The notes under the pieces were generated by a model, which searched no databases, was not told the DNA's origin, and saw nothing but the letters and a program-made list of their open reading frames with translations. A stretch of 64,000 nt of DNA from positions 112,116,028 through 112,180,027 of the forward strand of contig NC_079136.1 of assembly GCF_945859705.1 (NCBI RefSeq), written 5' to 3'. This document shows, one piece after another, positions 34,801-46,917 of the stretch; position 1 is the first letter of the stretch, and each line of letters begins with the position of its first letter. Origin of the DNA: Episyrphus balteatus (lineage: Eukaryota > Arthropoda > Insecta > Diptera > Syrphidae). The position numbers were made by a program, and so were the translations under genes.

Positions 34801-35555
34801 TCAGGCCTTGAGAAAATGTGAATTACTAACTTTATTTTCAATATTATCTTTCATTTGTATCATTGATTTATAATGTTAACAAATATATCCTGAACACATT
34901 AAAACATTCCATGAAAGTTGCTTTCTTTTATAAAGTTCGGACAAAAACACCTAGTTAGTATGTAGTTATTTTTTATATTTATGTCTGTAGATTGAAAATT
35001 TGCGATACAGCTAAGGAAAAAAAATTATTTATTTATTTCTGGCCAGATAAAGCAAAACTGATAAAGATTCATTAAATCATTACTTGTCAAAAGAAATATT
35101 TAAATATAACCAAACGGTATGCACAAAATTAACATAATACCCATCCGAATCATGCCAATTACATTCTGCATAAATTCAAACCTTAACCAAACCCAACGAC
35201 CATAAATTCATAGACAAAAAACCAATTCATTGACCGAAATAATTAATTCTAACATTTCTTTATAATTAATGTTGATGTAAACTTTCGTTGATGGACATAA
35301 CAATAATTAAACAATAGATATGGTTAATTTAAACACTTAATAGAAATTTAATGGCGCTTTAAAATGATTTTGTTAAATGGATTGCGTTATCGAAAATCAA
35401 ATGATTACAAATTATTTTTATTCCGGCATAAAACAAATTGTTATTGATTTCAAAGTTAGTATTTGGTGCATCAGTGAAAAGAGAATGAGAAATGTCCTCT
35501 CTGCAATAAAGATCCGTTTCCTAAATACATATTAAAGACACAAATAAACAAAGCT
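31801..35555. other. Intergenic or intronic sequence, no gene seen
   Basis: No coding family is recognised. A short tandem ACTATTACTATTACTATTGC lies near 31987. The 22-nt motif GTTACACATACGCCACAGTG at 34152 recurs in the outer arms of the foldback element (about 37144, and inverted at about 37274). Everything else is AT-rich with long T runs. Confidence 0.5.
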
Positions 35556-35558
35556 TTA

Positions 35559-35708
35559 AGCCTGGTACGCTGCTCGCGCTAAATTTTAGCCAAGATAAAA
35601 TTCCCATACAAGTTATCGATAGTTTGTATGGGACTCATTTTAGCTCGGCTAAAATTTTTCGATAATTTGTATGGGAGCTAAAATTTAGGGCGAGCAGCGT
35701 ACCAGGCT
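35559..35708. mobile_element. 150-bp near-palindromic MITE
   Basis: The ends are inverted copies (AGCCTGGTACGCTGCTCG, GCTAAATTTTAGC) matching over about 30 bp. TTA flanks both sides (35556-35558, 35709-35711). Inside, CCCATACAA and TTTGTATGGG form a second inverted pair around TTATCGATAG. It could fold end to end as one hairpin. No coding is found, and the superfamily is unknown. Confidence 0.75.
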
Positions 35709-35719
35709 TTAGCAAAAAA

Positions 35720-36940
35720 AGACATTAAACTATCTGAATTGACTACACCTTGTATTAGTTTCACATTTGCCACTGGATACCAACTTAATATACAAAAATA
35801 ACAACTTTTATCTAGCCCTCGCAATAACTGTCATTTTTATGACATCGTTTGACATTTGATGTCAATGACTTTATTAACTACCGACACCGCAGACAGGCGT
35901 GATGAACAGTAAACATGATTTAAGCCACTGTCTGTATATTTTAGGGTTTTCTTCGTTCAAATAATAATTCTCCTTTAAAATTACATACATATATCTAAAA
36001 TGTTTTTGTGTATAAACTCAAACCCTCATAAGACCTTTTCTTACAAAAAGGTTTTTGATTTTAGCCCGAAGTCATACAAACATTTTATAATTAAACATCT
36101 TTTGTCCGAATACTTATATACCAACCAGTTAACGCACACCCTTGAACTTGGCCATAGAACAAAAAATGATTAATATTTTCTTCTTTCATAAGTCTTTCTA
36201 AACATCGACGAATATAAATTCGTGTGGTTTCTTTTATGACGTTTTAAATTAATCGGTCTTTCAGTTTTCAGTAAACGACGGACTCAGTCTCATAGAAAGA
36301 GAGAGACAAGAGGTGAAAAGAAAAAAAAAGTGAAATATATTTCGCGCCAAAGGTTAATCGAATGAATTAATAGCCAACTGTCACGCAATCAAAAAAGATA
36401 TAAAAAAAATATGAGTATGGAAGGTGTATGAAGTATACGTAACGTAATACGTTATGTCATTTGAAAAGTCAAAAGAAAAGTAGAAAGGTGTGAATTGTTT
36501 TTATTAAAATTAATGAATCACCATTGTTGTTTACAAAGACGTTGATTTTAAATTAAGAAATGGATTTTTTGGCAGATTTTGTGTGATGTCATTGCGAGTT
36601 GACAAAGATGATTTAAATATATATGTTACACAGTGTTTATATGAACTTTGTGAAACAAGTTTCCACAAAAGAGGTAGATTAGGTAGTAGGTACGTTTCAA
36701 AGGGCGGAGAAATTTATACCACGTCATTCATTCTAAAAACATTAGAACGACTTACTGATAACCATCTAAGACACAGTTCCGTGAAGCTAGAACTACGACC
36801 TTCAAACTTGTCCAATTCGTTTGTCTACCTCTTGTCTATGTTTGACCACCCAAAATTTTCTTTTGTCCAGCCTTCAAACAAATTCTTTTTTTTATAGGAA
36901 GTCTCTGAAAACGCTCAAATTTTGACGTATGAAACATATA
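35720..36940. other. Sequence left of the foldback element, no gene seen
   Basis: An open frame at 36586-36897 (103 codons from the ATG) has no recognisable domain and ends in a Phe run encoded by T-rich DNA. A fly-like initiator (TCAGTT) at 36261 has no supporting exon. I call no gene here. Confidence 0.45.
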
Positions 36941-37750
36941 AAAAATATTCAAAAAACTAATCTTGCACTTGAAAATTGAAATTCCTCAAAAATCCCCTAA
37001 AATTCATACATATTCAAAAGAATAAAATTTCTGTCGTTTGTCCACTTCGAGTTCCTTACGTATACCAAAATTCGTCGTTTCTCTACCCTTTGTTTAGGAG
37101 ATATTCAAAAAAAAAAACTTTTGTACTGAAAATTCCCAACAAAAGTTACACATACACCACAGTGAATTTTCAAAAATTCAAATTTCTGACGTTTTTCCAC
37201 CTCGAGTTCTTTACGTATACCAAAATGAGTTTTTGAAAAAAAATTTTTTGGCATTTTAGGGAGTTTGAAATTTTCAGGTACACTGTGGTGTATGCGTAAC
37301 TTTTGTGGGGAATTGTGTTTTTTTAATCTTCTTAATAGTCGGAGAGGCGACCGTCGAGTTACTTAGCTCATAAGGTTAGAGGTTAAAATTGGTGTCAAAT
37401 GAAAGATAAATTGATACTGAAAATAAAAAAATAGGGTTGCCACTTCTAAAATGGGAACTTCCATGTGGCAACCCTATTTGAAAGGAAAAATTGTCACATA
37501 ACTAATACATTCATATCTTTGTTATTTGGCCAGATAAAAGTTTTTTTTTAAATGCCAAACGAAAGTCAAAATATTAAAAAAAAATAATAAAATAATATAA
37601 AGAACGTAACAATACAAATGTGGCAACCCCATTCAAATGAATACAACACTGACAAAAATCTTCTTTGCAGAAAACAGTATAACTTTTTATGCACTAGAAA
37701 GCTAAACTATACGCCATATTTTAGATAATACTCCCTTCTATCTAAAAAAT

Positions 37751-38370
37751 GTCGGGTGCCACCTCGCAAATGCAGACAAGTACTCGGCAACCCTACTCAA
37801 ATGCTAAAAAACGCAAAAATCACTTGTTTTTTGGCCAAAGTGTATAATATTGGCTAGAGTTAAAGGCTATAAAATACATCCTGTATAGCTTAGACTCTCT
37901 TCTATCTAAAAAATGTCGGGTGCCACCCCGCAAATGTAGACAAGTACTCGGCAACCCTACTCAAATGCTAAAAAACCCAAAAATCACTTGTTTTTTGGCC
38001 AAAGTGTATAATATTGGCTAGAGTTAAAGGCTATAAAATACATCCTGTATAGCTTAGACTCTCTTCTATCTAAAAAATGTCGGGTGCCACCCCGCAAATG
38101 TAGACAAGTACTCGGCAACCCTACTCAAATGCTAAAAAACCCAAAAATCACTTGTTTTTTGGCCAAAGTGTATAATATTGGCTAGAGTTAAAGGCTATAA
38201 AATACAGCCTGTATAGCTTAGACTCTCTTCTATCTAAAAAATGTCGGGTGCCACCCCGCAAATGTAGACAAGTACTCGGCAACCCTACTCAAATGCTAAA
38301 AAACCCAAAAATCACTTGTTTTTTGGGCAAAATGTCGGGTGCCACCCCACAAATGCAGACAAGTACTCGG
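37751..38370 (+). repeat. Left-arm 164-bp tandem units
   Basis: There are three complete 164-bp units and truncated ones. Units 2 and 3 differ by about one base (ATACATCCTG against ATACAGCCTG). Each contains CTACTCAAATGCTAAAAAAC and a TTGGCCAAAGTGTATAATAT block. Confidence 0.85.
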
Positions 38371-38374
38371 CAAC

Positions 38375-39076
38375 CCGAGTACTTGTCTGCATTTGCGGGG
38401 AGGCACCCGACATTTTTTAGATAGAAGAGAGTCTTAGCTAAACATGATGTATTTTACAGCCTTTAACTCGATCAAATATTATACACTTTGGCCAAAAAAC
38501 AAGTGGTTTCTGCGTTTTTTAGCATTTGAGTAGGGTTGCCGAGTACTTGTCTACATTTGCGGGGTGGCACCCGACATTTTTTAGATAGAAGAGAGTCTAA
38601 GCTATACAGGATGTATTTTATAGCCTTTAACTCTATCCAATATTATACACTTTGGCCAAAAAACAAGTGATTTTTGGGTTTTTTAGCATTTGAGTAGGGT
38701 TGCCGAGTACTTGTCTACATTTGCGGGGTGGCACCCGACATTTTTTAGATAGAAGAGAGTCTAAGCTATACAGGATGTATTTTATAGCCTTTAACTCTAG
38801 CCAATATTATACACTTTGGCCAAAAAACAAGTGATTTTTGGGTTTTTTAGCATTTGAGTAGGGTTGCCGAGTACTTGTCTACATTTGCGGGGTGGCACCC
38901 GACATTTTTTAGATAGAAGAGAGTCTAAGCTATACAGGATGTATTTTATAGCCTTTAACTCTAGCCAATATTATACACTTTGGCCAAAAAACAAGTGATT
39001 TTTGCGTTTTTTAGCATTTGAGTAGGGTTGCCGAGTACTTGTCTGCATTTGCGAGGTGGCACCCGACATTTTTTAA
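38375..39076 (-). repeat. Right-arm 164-bp tandem units (inverted)
   Basis: Four inverted units have GAGTACTTG landmarks 164 bp apart. The unit nearest the centre carries a few private changes (GGGGAGGCACCC, AAACATGATG). The outermost has GCGAGGTGGC, matching the outermost left unit (GCCACCTCGC), so the two arms keep the same unit order. Confidence 0.8.
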
Positions 39077-39629
39077 ATAGAAGGGAGTATTATCTAAAAT
39101 ATAGTGTTTAGTTTAGCTTTCTAGTGCATAAAAAGTTATACTGTTTTGTTCAAAGAAGATTTTTGTCAGTGTTGTTTTCATTTGGATGGGGTTGCCACAT
39201 TTGTAGGGTCACGTCCTTTATATTATTTTATTATTTTTTTTTTATTATTTTGGCTTTCGTTTGGCTTTTCAAATTTTTTTTTATCTGGCCAAACAACAAA
39301 GATATGAATGTATTAGTTATGTGACAATTTTTCCTTTCAAATAGGGTTGCCACATGGAAGTTCCCATTTTAGAAGTGGCAACCCTATTTTTTTATTTTCA
39401 GTATCAATTTATCTTTCATTTGACACTAATTTTAACCTCTAACCTTATAAGCTAAGTAACTCGACGGTCGCCGCTTGGACTATAATGTTGGGTAGACAAA
39501 CGACGGATATTGATATGCGTAAAGAACTCGTGATGGGCAAACGATTGAAATTTTAATTTTTGAAAAAAGTAATTTTAGGGGAATTTCAATTTTTCAGTGC
39601 AAGATTAGTTTTTGGAATATTTCCTAAAC

Positions 39630-42600
39630 GGAAGGTGGAAAAACCATAATATTGAATGAACATTCAAAACGAATTCAAAACATGTTGAGCCTTAAAGTAG
39701 ACCAAAAGATTAGGGAAGTTGTAGTCCCATTCGAGATCACGATAACCGTAGAAAAAAAGAAGGGTTTGACAGAAAAATTGTAAAATTCTTTCTTACCTTT
39801 GACGCAGCTTTAAGTAAATTCTGCTATATGACGATACAGTCCTGCAATGAAAGAAAAAAAATATAGTGTCGAATTAATTTAAGTTTATTTCTTAACAAAT
39901 CATAATAAATTAAAGTTTAATTGGGAACCAAAATTATTTTAAAACATCAGTAAAACCACTTGACATTGCTGTAATAGTAATTATGTAAGTTACAACCTAT
40001 CAAAACATTAAACTTTCTCTTTTTGTTTACTTTATTGAAGTAATTACTGAAATGAAAAACAAAACGAAAAAAAAAACACGAAAATAATGAAAATTTTTCA
40101 GCGAGTCCCAGAGATTACGACACGAAGACAAGCGGTAACAAGGAAAATCTATTTAATGTGCCATAATCCTCCTATAACTATTATATTATTGTTTATACTG
40201 TCATCAAGTCAACTGTCATTAACTCGTAGGAACAATAAGCCGCCCTCCCTGTGTCGGTCTGTCTTATAAGTTGAGTTTCGACGCGCGAGTAAATTGGCTT
40301 AATATTGCACGTCTTGTTGTTTGAGAAAGTGAAAACTCTAAATGAATCTTAATAGGCTTTCTTCACGTCTATGAAAATATATATATATATGCACAATGAT
40401 ATCTAAATAACAGCGGCAAATGCTTTGCTGAGTTAAAGAAGTATTTTTTTTTTGTCATCTAAACTAATTCATTTTTTATAGGTGCGCGGGTTAACTACGC
40501 CTAGTTTGTCAAAGTACCGAACAATGAGACATCAAAGGAGAGTTTTTTTTTGGTCTGTGAATGTTTTATCTTTTGTTTTCGTATTTTTTTTTCAATTTGA
40601 TTATGCCAACGATTATTATTATCAAAAGGAGAAAAGTTAACTTCGAAAGCGGGTTCAGCAAGTTAGCAGATAAATGATGTCTGCAAATATGGCAGACTAT
40701 AAAATTGTTTTAAAGTTGTAATGACTTTTTGTAGTTCACACAATTTCGTTTGTGTAATTTACATACAATCATGAGGAAATTAATGGCAATGCTTTGAAAT
40801 AAATGAGTGTAGGTATGCTGTAAAGTTTAGTTTAATGGGAAGTCATTGACGCGCTAAATGACTTATAAATGTTTTCCGCGTATTATGCGGTGTCTTATTT
40901 CGTTTGAATTTTGAAAAAAAAGGTTTTTATTTTTTTTTCTTCGAGACAGATGATAAAAACAGGTAAAAGACGTTTCCTTTTTGATATAAATTTTTTTAGT
41001 CAAAAAAAAATTAAGTATACTCAGCGCCCTTCATACATGACAAATACCAAGAGCATTACACGCATGCACGCCACTGTTGAGGTTTTTTTTTATATTTTTT
41101 TTTTTTTTCGGTTTTAAAAAGATTTAAAAAGCCTAAAAGTAGTCTTAGGTATATAAAAAATAAAGAACAAGCCTGCTAATAAATAACAACGCTGTTTTAC
41201 ACTTTTGTTGGTTTATTGTTTTTTTCACTAAGCGCCTAACCAGTTAACGAGTACAACAATTGACATAATAAGTTTTATAAATTTACGACGATAATAAACA
41301 CTGCAATATTATTAAGCCCAAGTGAAAAAAGTACATCTTTTTGGCTCAATTTTAAAATTATATGTCGAAGTATGGTGAATTTTTTTTGTCTCATTTACTA
41401 ATTCTTTTCATCTAGATACATTTTGATACAAACACTTTGCAAAAGGGAAGAAGATTTAAAAGACGTTTTCTACGGAATTCATTTTCGGAAAACTAGGTAC
41501 CAAAGAGGTCCAATCTTTGCTTACTTTGTCGACAAATAAAGTGAAATTCTTAACTTTATAGAAATGGTTCCCTTCTTGCTTTTGTCCCACGCCCACCGGG
41601 TACCTAAAAATCTGTCCTTAGGATTTTTTAAAAGCTGGAAAGCAAATTAAAATAAACTTATCAGGGTAATTTTTACTTGCGATATTATGTACTGTATATC
41701 AAGTTCAGTATTCGAAAAAAAAAGTTGAGATAGAATTTTTCAATGACATTGCATTACGATGATAGAGAATGCCAAAAAAGTGGGTCCCGGAAGTCCGTCT
41801 GTCTGTCTGTAAACTCTCCAGAGGGATTTTTGGAATTAATTTTTTTGGACCAAAAACAACGGTACTTGTCATACCTATACCGATTTTAGTAAAATTGAAA
41901 GTACTCAAAAACGGCTCCAACGATTTTGTTTAAAAAATTTGAATGTAAATTTTAGGACAGGGACCTTCTTATAAAACAAAATTTTTTTGAAAATCATTAT
42001 TAACGGTACCTGCCATAGAACCGTTTTTTTTTTTTTTCAAATCCGATTATCTCCAAAAGTCCTTATTCGATTTCAACGAAACTTTTTGTGAAGAAGCATT
42101 TATATAATTTTTGAATTTTTTTTTTTTTTTGAAAAATCAAATTTTCGAAAACGGGACATTGAATTTTTTTTGAAATTCTGTTTTTAGATGTTGATCAGTT
42201 ATTTCTACAAAATGGCATACCAATTTTATTTTAAAACTTTTTTTCCAAAAAATTATTTATAAAAAATTAGTTTATTAAAAAACGGCTCTAACGATTTTGA
42301 ATTTTTTTTTTCTAAAAAAGCATCTTAATATATCAATCAAAACTGCATACTTGTTTTGGCGGGCAATTTGATTTCAGATTTTGTTTTATTTTTTTTTTTA
42401 AACGAATTTTATTTTATTTTTTATTTTTTTTTTTTTTTTGTTTTTTACCTATATAGAACCTACCTACATTTTCCAAATTTCTATATAAAAAATCTTAAAA
42501 ATTTAAGAAACTTGAACTCTAAGAGCAAGTTCGTGCGACCCAGTCGTGCATTTTTTTTTTTTTCGTGAATAAAGTACTCAACCAACTTTACAAATGACAG

Positions 42601-44820
42601 TAGAAAGTATTATTTATGCGTTAACAACAACTAGCTGAATAGATGTCAATTATTTAGACTGTTCTAACTTCTATGTAACTGCACTCTAACTACCTAAGCA
42701 AAACTCTAAACATAGGTATTTCATATCTAACTGGAAATGTCCTTGGTAAAAGTCAGCCATTTTATTTTGTATTTTAAGAGATATTAAGCTTCCTTTCATA
42801 TTTTAAAAATTATGAACAAAAACAATAAAATAAAAAACCATCAAGGACGAAAGTAAAATCTAGTTCAGGCAACAAGGTTTGTTTTAAATTGCATTTTTAG
42901 TTTAGAAGCTCTATGCTACAACAGTACTTAACGTTTGAAGTGGATAAAATGCCTTAAGTGTCATTTTTTCCACTCTCTCACGTTTTTATGAGGAACGAGG
43001 AGTTTACCTGTCATTGACGGTATATTTTTTTCAATTGCTTTTTTTTCAAGTCTTCAGTTTGTACATGCATATCCCGTGGTGTAGAAGCATTATTTTTTTT
43101 TTCTTTAATTCAAGTTCAAGGACTCAGACAACTGCCACTGTGAGTTGAGTTTTACAAGTGGTTGCGGTGAGGTACAGACGACATTCAGATAGCAAAGAAA
43201 CCTAACTACTTCACGTTAAGTGAATTCAACAACAGACACACACTGCACAAGACATTCATTAAAAACAAAACAAAAAAAAAACGTAAAAGAAAAGAACTCA
43301 ACTGAAAGGAATAGAAGAAGAAAAAAAAATGAGGAACAATCCAAAAAATTAACAGAAAAAGAAGATGAATGTAAAGCAATTGATTTTGCTTGCAAGAGTG
43401 CGAGTGCAGTTTTTTTTACTTTTTTTTTCATTTTATTTTAAATTAATGCCACTTAGCCTTTCTAATATACGTGATTTGAGTTCTTTATAATGTTTTGTTC
43501 ATTTTTCTGACATTTCTCTCAATATGGTGGTTCTGATGTGTGAAAGTTAATGACAGGAGAGAAAACAATTGGTTTTATTTTTATTTTTGGGTTATGTTTA
43601 GTTTTCTCTTATATACTTACCTCCTGCATACAGAATATTTGATCTAACCTCGATTCACACCACACATATCTTTTCTGACAGATCTGTGGCAGCAAAACAA
43701 AATGACCTTACCAACTTTCGGTGAGTGCAGTGTGTGTGTGTTGTTAACTTTCTTTTTGACATTTTCACTTTTTATATGACTAACAGATCTGTGACACTTG
43801 ACAGCAATTAATGTCAATTGTCAACGCTCTCGACGAGTGGTTGATGATGGTTATCGTGGAGTTTTTTTTGTAGGCTGATTATGCGTGTAATTCACTCGAT
43901 AATCAACACAAGCCAACAACGCCACAAAGTGGCATGATGTCATTTTTTTGGCACATGGTTAAAGGGAACCAAATATGGCAACCTGAAATGTCTGATACTT
44001 GAATTGTATACAGAACATATGGCGTATGATCTCGCAGCAGGGAATTTAATTCACTCCTTTAATGATTGAAAAAATTTAACCAAGCAACATGTGGTTTGGG
44101 ATGTGAGTTTAGTATTCAATGTTAAGTAATCCTGGCATTTTTTTAACTTTCCAAAAACGGTCGATATAAGCCATTTATAGGACTTTACCATAGACTTGGG
44201 TTTTGGTTTTTCTTGTTGTAAGGTATGAGAGCATCAGTTTAATTTAAGGTATGATTCGTGCATTGACAAATGGGTTGGTGATTGTGTAATAAAAATTAAA
44301 TATATGCCAAAGCATTTGTAAGTGACTTCTCAAAATTATTATTAGCATTATGCAAATTACTCATTTATAAAAATCATTCTTTCGAAGCCCTCTTGGAGAA
44401 TTCCATCGTGACGGGTGGGATACTTGTAAATTGATTTGTTTTTGTTTCCTTTTCATATCATACAAATTATTGTGCCAAATTTTGTGTGTCGAAAATTTTG
44501 TATGGAAATATGTATAATTAGAAACTTGATTTATCAATTAAACGTACAATTAATATCAAGAACTATCACGACCAAATTTCTATAAGTTGGTTTATGTGCA
44601 ATCCTCGAAAAATACCACGTGTTAAAAAAAAAAAAAATAAAATATCCTTAAGAATTCCTGGGTAGGTACTCAAGAGGAAATCCTAAATAAAAACATCGAA
44701 TTGATCAAATGTATGTATATGCTAAAACATATTTCTAATATTTTGTATTTTTTTTAAATAATTTTTATAATTTTTAATTATACGTAAAAACTACGAGCTG
44801 GCTGGAACTGTATGAGTCTC
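39630..44820. other. Intergenic or intronic sequence, no gene seen
   Basis: No protein family is recognised. An (AT)n tract lies at about 40377-40390. A GTCCGTCTGTCTGTCTGTAA tract at about 41793-41812 sits in sequence (CGGCTCCAACGATTTT, ACGGCTCTAACGATTTT) that looks like a decayed dispersed insect repeat. 43216-43441 has overlapping open frames on both strands in A/T-rich DNA and is not convincing as a gene. Confidence 0.5.
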
Positions 44821-44923
44821 AATAAAATTAATTAAAAGACAAACTTCTTATACTCATACAAGAATATTATTTATTAATAATTATTGCAAGTCGAAATTCT
44901 TGCCCTATTTCGGACCCGAATAA

Positions 44924-46503
44924 ACTGTTAATTTAGTGTTGGTTAAACTTCGACAGTTTATCGCTAGCATCGATAACAAAAAAATATCGAGTATATCGAT
45001 ACTTAACAAAACTATCGATAATTTCAATACTTCCAAATTATTTTACCACAAGGCTACCGATATTATCGATATTTTTTTCTTAAAACTATCGATATAATCG
45101 ATAATGGAAACTATCGATATCTACCAAACACTATGTTAATTCGTTGTTTACATCCAATGTCAAACGAAAACTAAACTTGTCGTTCAAATTGTGTTTAATT
45201 AATTTCAAAGCTATTTTTTTTAATGAGAATTTGTACGAGGGGTTTTAATACTTTTTGCTACGTGTGTGGAAAATTTGCACACATGCCAAGTAGAAAGAAA
45301 ATATATTATGATGATATATATGAAAAATATTTCTATTTAAAAGTTATAAGAGACGTCTAATGGGCACCAAGCCTTATTTGTTCAAATTGTTATAATAAGC
45401 TTATCAAATGGTCAAAAAGAATATATGGAAGCCTGGATTTTGGAGTCCCAATGATATGGTCAGATCCAAAAGATCACAGTGAAGATAACTGCTACGCATG
45501 TGTAAATAAATTCGCTAGATTAACTCGTTGCAAAACACTTTTGTAAATAGTTTTGCAACACACGTAGCAAAAAGTATTAAGGGGGGAAAACCCTCTGGAA
45601 TTTTTTAATTTTTGCATTATTATTTTTTTCCCTAAAAATTTAATTTATCAACCGAAGAAACAATTTTATTGGTCTAAGCCTTGAATGGAGCCTCAAAAGA
45701 TCCCAGAAAGTCCCGAAACCCATGCGTTCCGAGCCTACCACAGTACAAAAACGAAAACTATAAACGCATTTTTCTTGAAACACATTTTTTTCCGCGCCGT
45801 GCAACGTAACTCAAAAACTAATGACGCTATCGACTTGAAATTTGAAGCAAATTACTCCATGAAGCATTGGCCATTGCATGAACCTAAAAGTTGAGTTTAA
45901 TTTGTATAGTAAATATTTTTTTTTACTATTTCTTTGTAAGTAAAGCACCTTTTCTTTCGTTTTTTTGATTTCTAATTTTTATTTTTCATTTTAAAAAAAT
46001 AATTTTAGGTTCATGCAATGCGTATTAATATCATCTAACGGAAAAAAATTTCCCTTTTGATACAAGATGGTTTCCTGGACCTGTGCGTTGCACGGCGCAA
46101 AGTAGAGGCGCCAACTTTGAAGGGCTCTAGAGCCGCCATTTTGTTATTTTTTTATTTGAAAAAATTTGTATGAATACTTAATAATGTCAGTAATATCTTG
46201 TTCTTTTAAAAATTTTAATAAGTGCTTTCAGTTTTTCATAAAAAATTATTGAAAAAGCTGTCGTCCAGAGGGTTTTCCCCCCTTAAAACCACTCGTACAA
46301 TTTTTCATTAAAAAAAAAATAGCTTGGAAATTAATTAAACACAATTTGAACTACAAGTTTAGTTTTCGTTTGACATTGGATGTAAACAACGAATTAACAT
46401 AGTGTTTGGTAGATATCGATAGTTTCCATTATATACTCGATATTTTTTTGTTATCGATGCTATCGATAAACTGTCCAAGTTTAACCAACACTAAATTAAC
46501 AGT
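44924..46503. mobile_element. Inverted-repeat element carrying a captured gene fragment (1.58 kb)
   Basis: It starts ACTGTTAATTTAGTGTTGG and ends with its inverse. The outer arms (44924-45250 and 46280-46503) share the segments GATATCTACCAAACACTATG and CAATGTCAAACGAAAACTAA. Further inverted pairs lie inside: ACTTTTTGCTACGTGTGT (45251) against ACACACGTAGCAAAAAGT (ends 45577); GGGGGGAAAACCCTCTGG (about 45582) against CCAGAGGGTTTTCCCCCC (about 46266); and about 45797-45893 against 46007-46105. The left arm is dense in TATCGATA-type motifs. A Cys-rich gene fragment sits between the ACTTTTTGC pair. Confidence 0.7.
45253..45546 (+). pseudogene. Captured fragment of a Cys-rich 'PMIW..P.DH' arthropod protein family
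   Basis: The frame reads F-C-Y-V-C-G-K-F at its start, then about 30 residues with Y-E-K-Y-F. A TAA follows at 45358-45360. Then come W-A-P-S-L-I-C-S-N-C, K-W-S-K, F-G-V-P-M-I-W-S-D-P-K-D-H, and D-N-C-Y-A-C-V-N-K. It ends at the TAA at 45544-45546. Three CxxC pairs in this spacing, the W-A-P and the P-M-I-W..P..H..CY.C signature match a family that I recall as repeated in many arthropod genomes and of unknown function, probably zinc-binding. The fragment is bounded on both sides by an inverted repeat, so it travels inside the element. The internal stop makes it a pseudogene. Confidence 0.7.
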
Positions 46504-46917
46504 AAAATTAATTTTTAATGGAAAACATGCAATTTATTTGTGCAAAAGAGAACAAAAACAGCGAAAAAACCATAAACAATGTAAAAAATTTCGATTTGTT
46601 TTTAAATTTTTTCAAAAAAATTACTTAACATTCAAATAAATTGTTTAAAATTGTTTAGAATGTCTTTCTACTGGTAGCAAATAACGTTTGAGCAGAATTA
46701 TTAGCAATATAAATATTGTTTTTGGCTGAAAACTGACTAAAAACCGTGGGAAGCTCTCGAAATAATTGAAAAAACTTAAAAAAAAAAATTTGTTCGAAGT
46801 CGTACCGATAAATCGAAAAACTAATGATGCCATTCTATTTCTCGGGTCCGATATAGGCCGAAACAGTTAATCGCGCACCTGTCTCAAAATTTTTTTTTCA
46901 AAAAACTTGCACAGTGT

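Larger units (their letters stand above)
36943..39621. mobile_element. Foldback-type element, 2.7 kb, arms built of 164-bp tandem units
   Basis: Two inverted arms meet at a 4-nt loop (38371-38374). The innermost stem is GCAGACAAGTACTCGG against CCGAGTACTTGTCTGC. In the left arm the unit starting GTCGGGTGCCACC begins at 37751, 37915, 38079 and 38243 (period 164), then a shortened unit at 38335. In the right arm the landmark GAGTACTTGTC begins at 38541, 38705, 38869 and 39033 (again 164). Outside the units, about 37330-37750 pairs with about 39060-39485 and about 36943-37090 pairs with 39487-39621. The inner unit copies are nearly identical, while the outer arms are more diverged. No transposase is encoded. 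The structure is like Drosophila FB/Galileo foldback elements. No target duplication was found. Confidence 0.85.

Noticed and set aside
36255..36330. Fly-type core promoter (initiator TCAGTT at 36261)
   Set aside because: A six-base initiator is common by chance. I saw no TATA box, no convincing downstream element at the right spacing and no following exon.
36583..36897. 103-104-codon open frame before the foldback element
   Set aside because: No family features, ends in a T-run Phe tract, and no promoter, intron or partner exon could be supported.
43140..43441. Possible first exon or 5' UTR with overlapping open frames on both strands
   Set aside because: The frames are Lys/Glu or Phe/Leu runs in A/T homopolymers, with no recognisable protein and no splice context I could defend.
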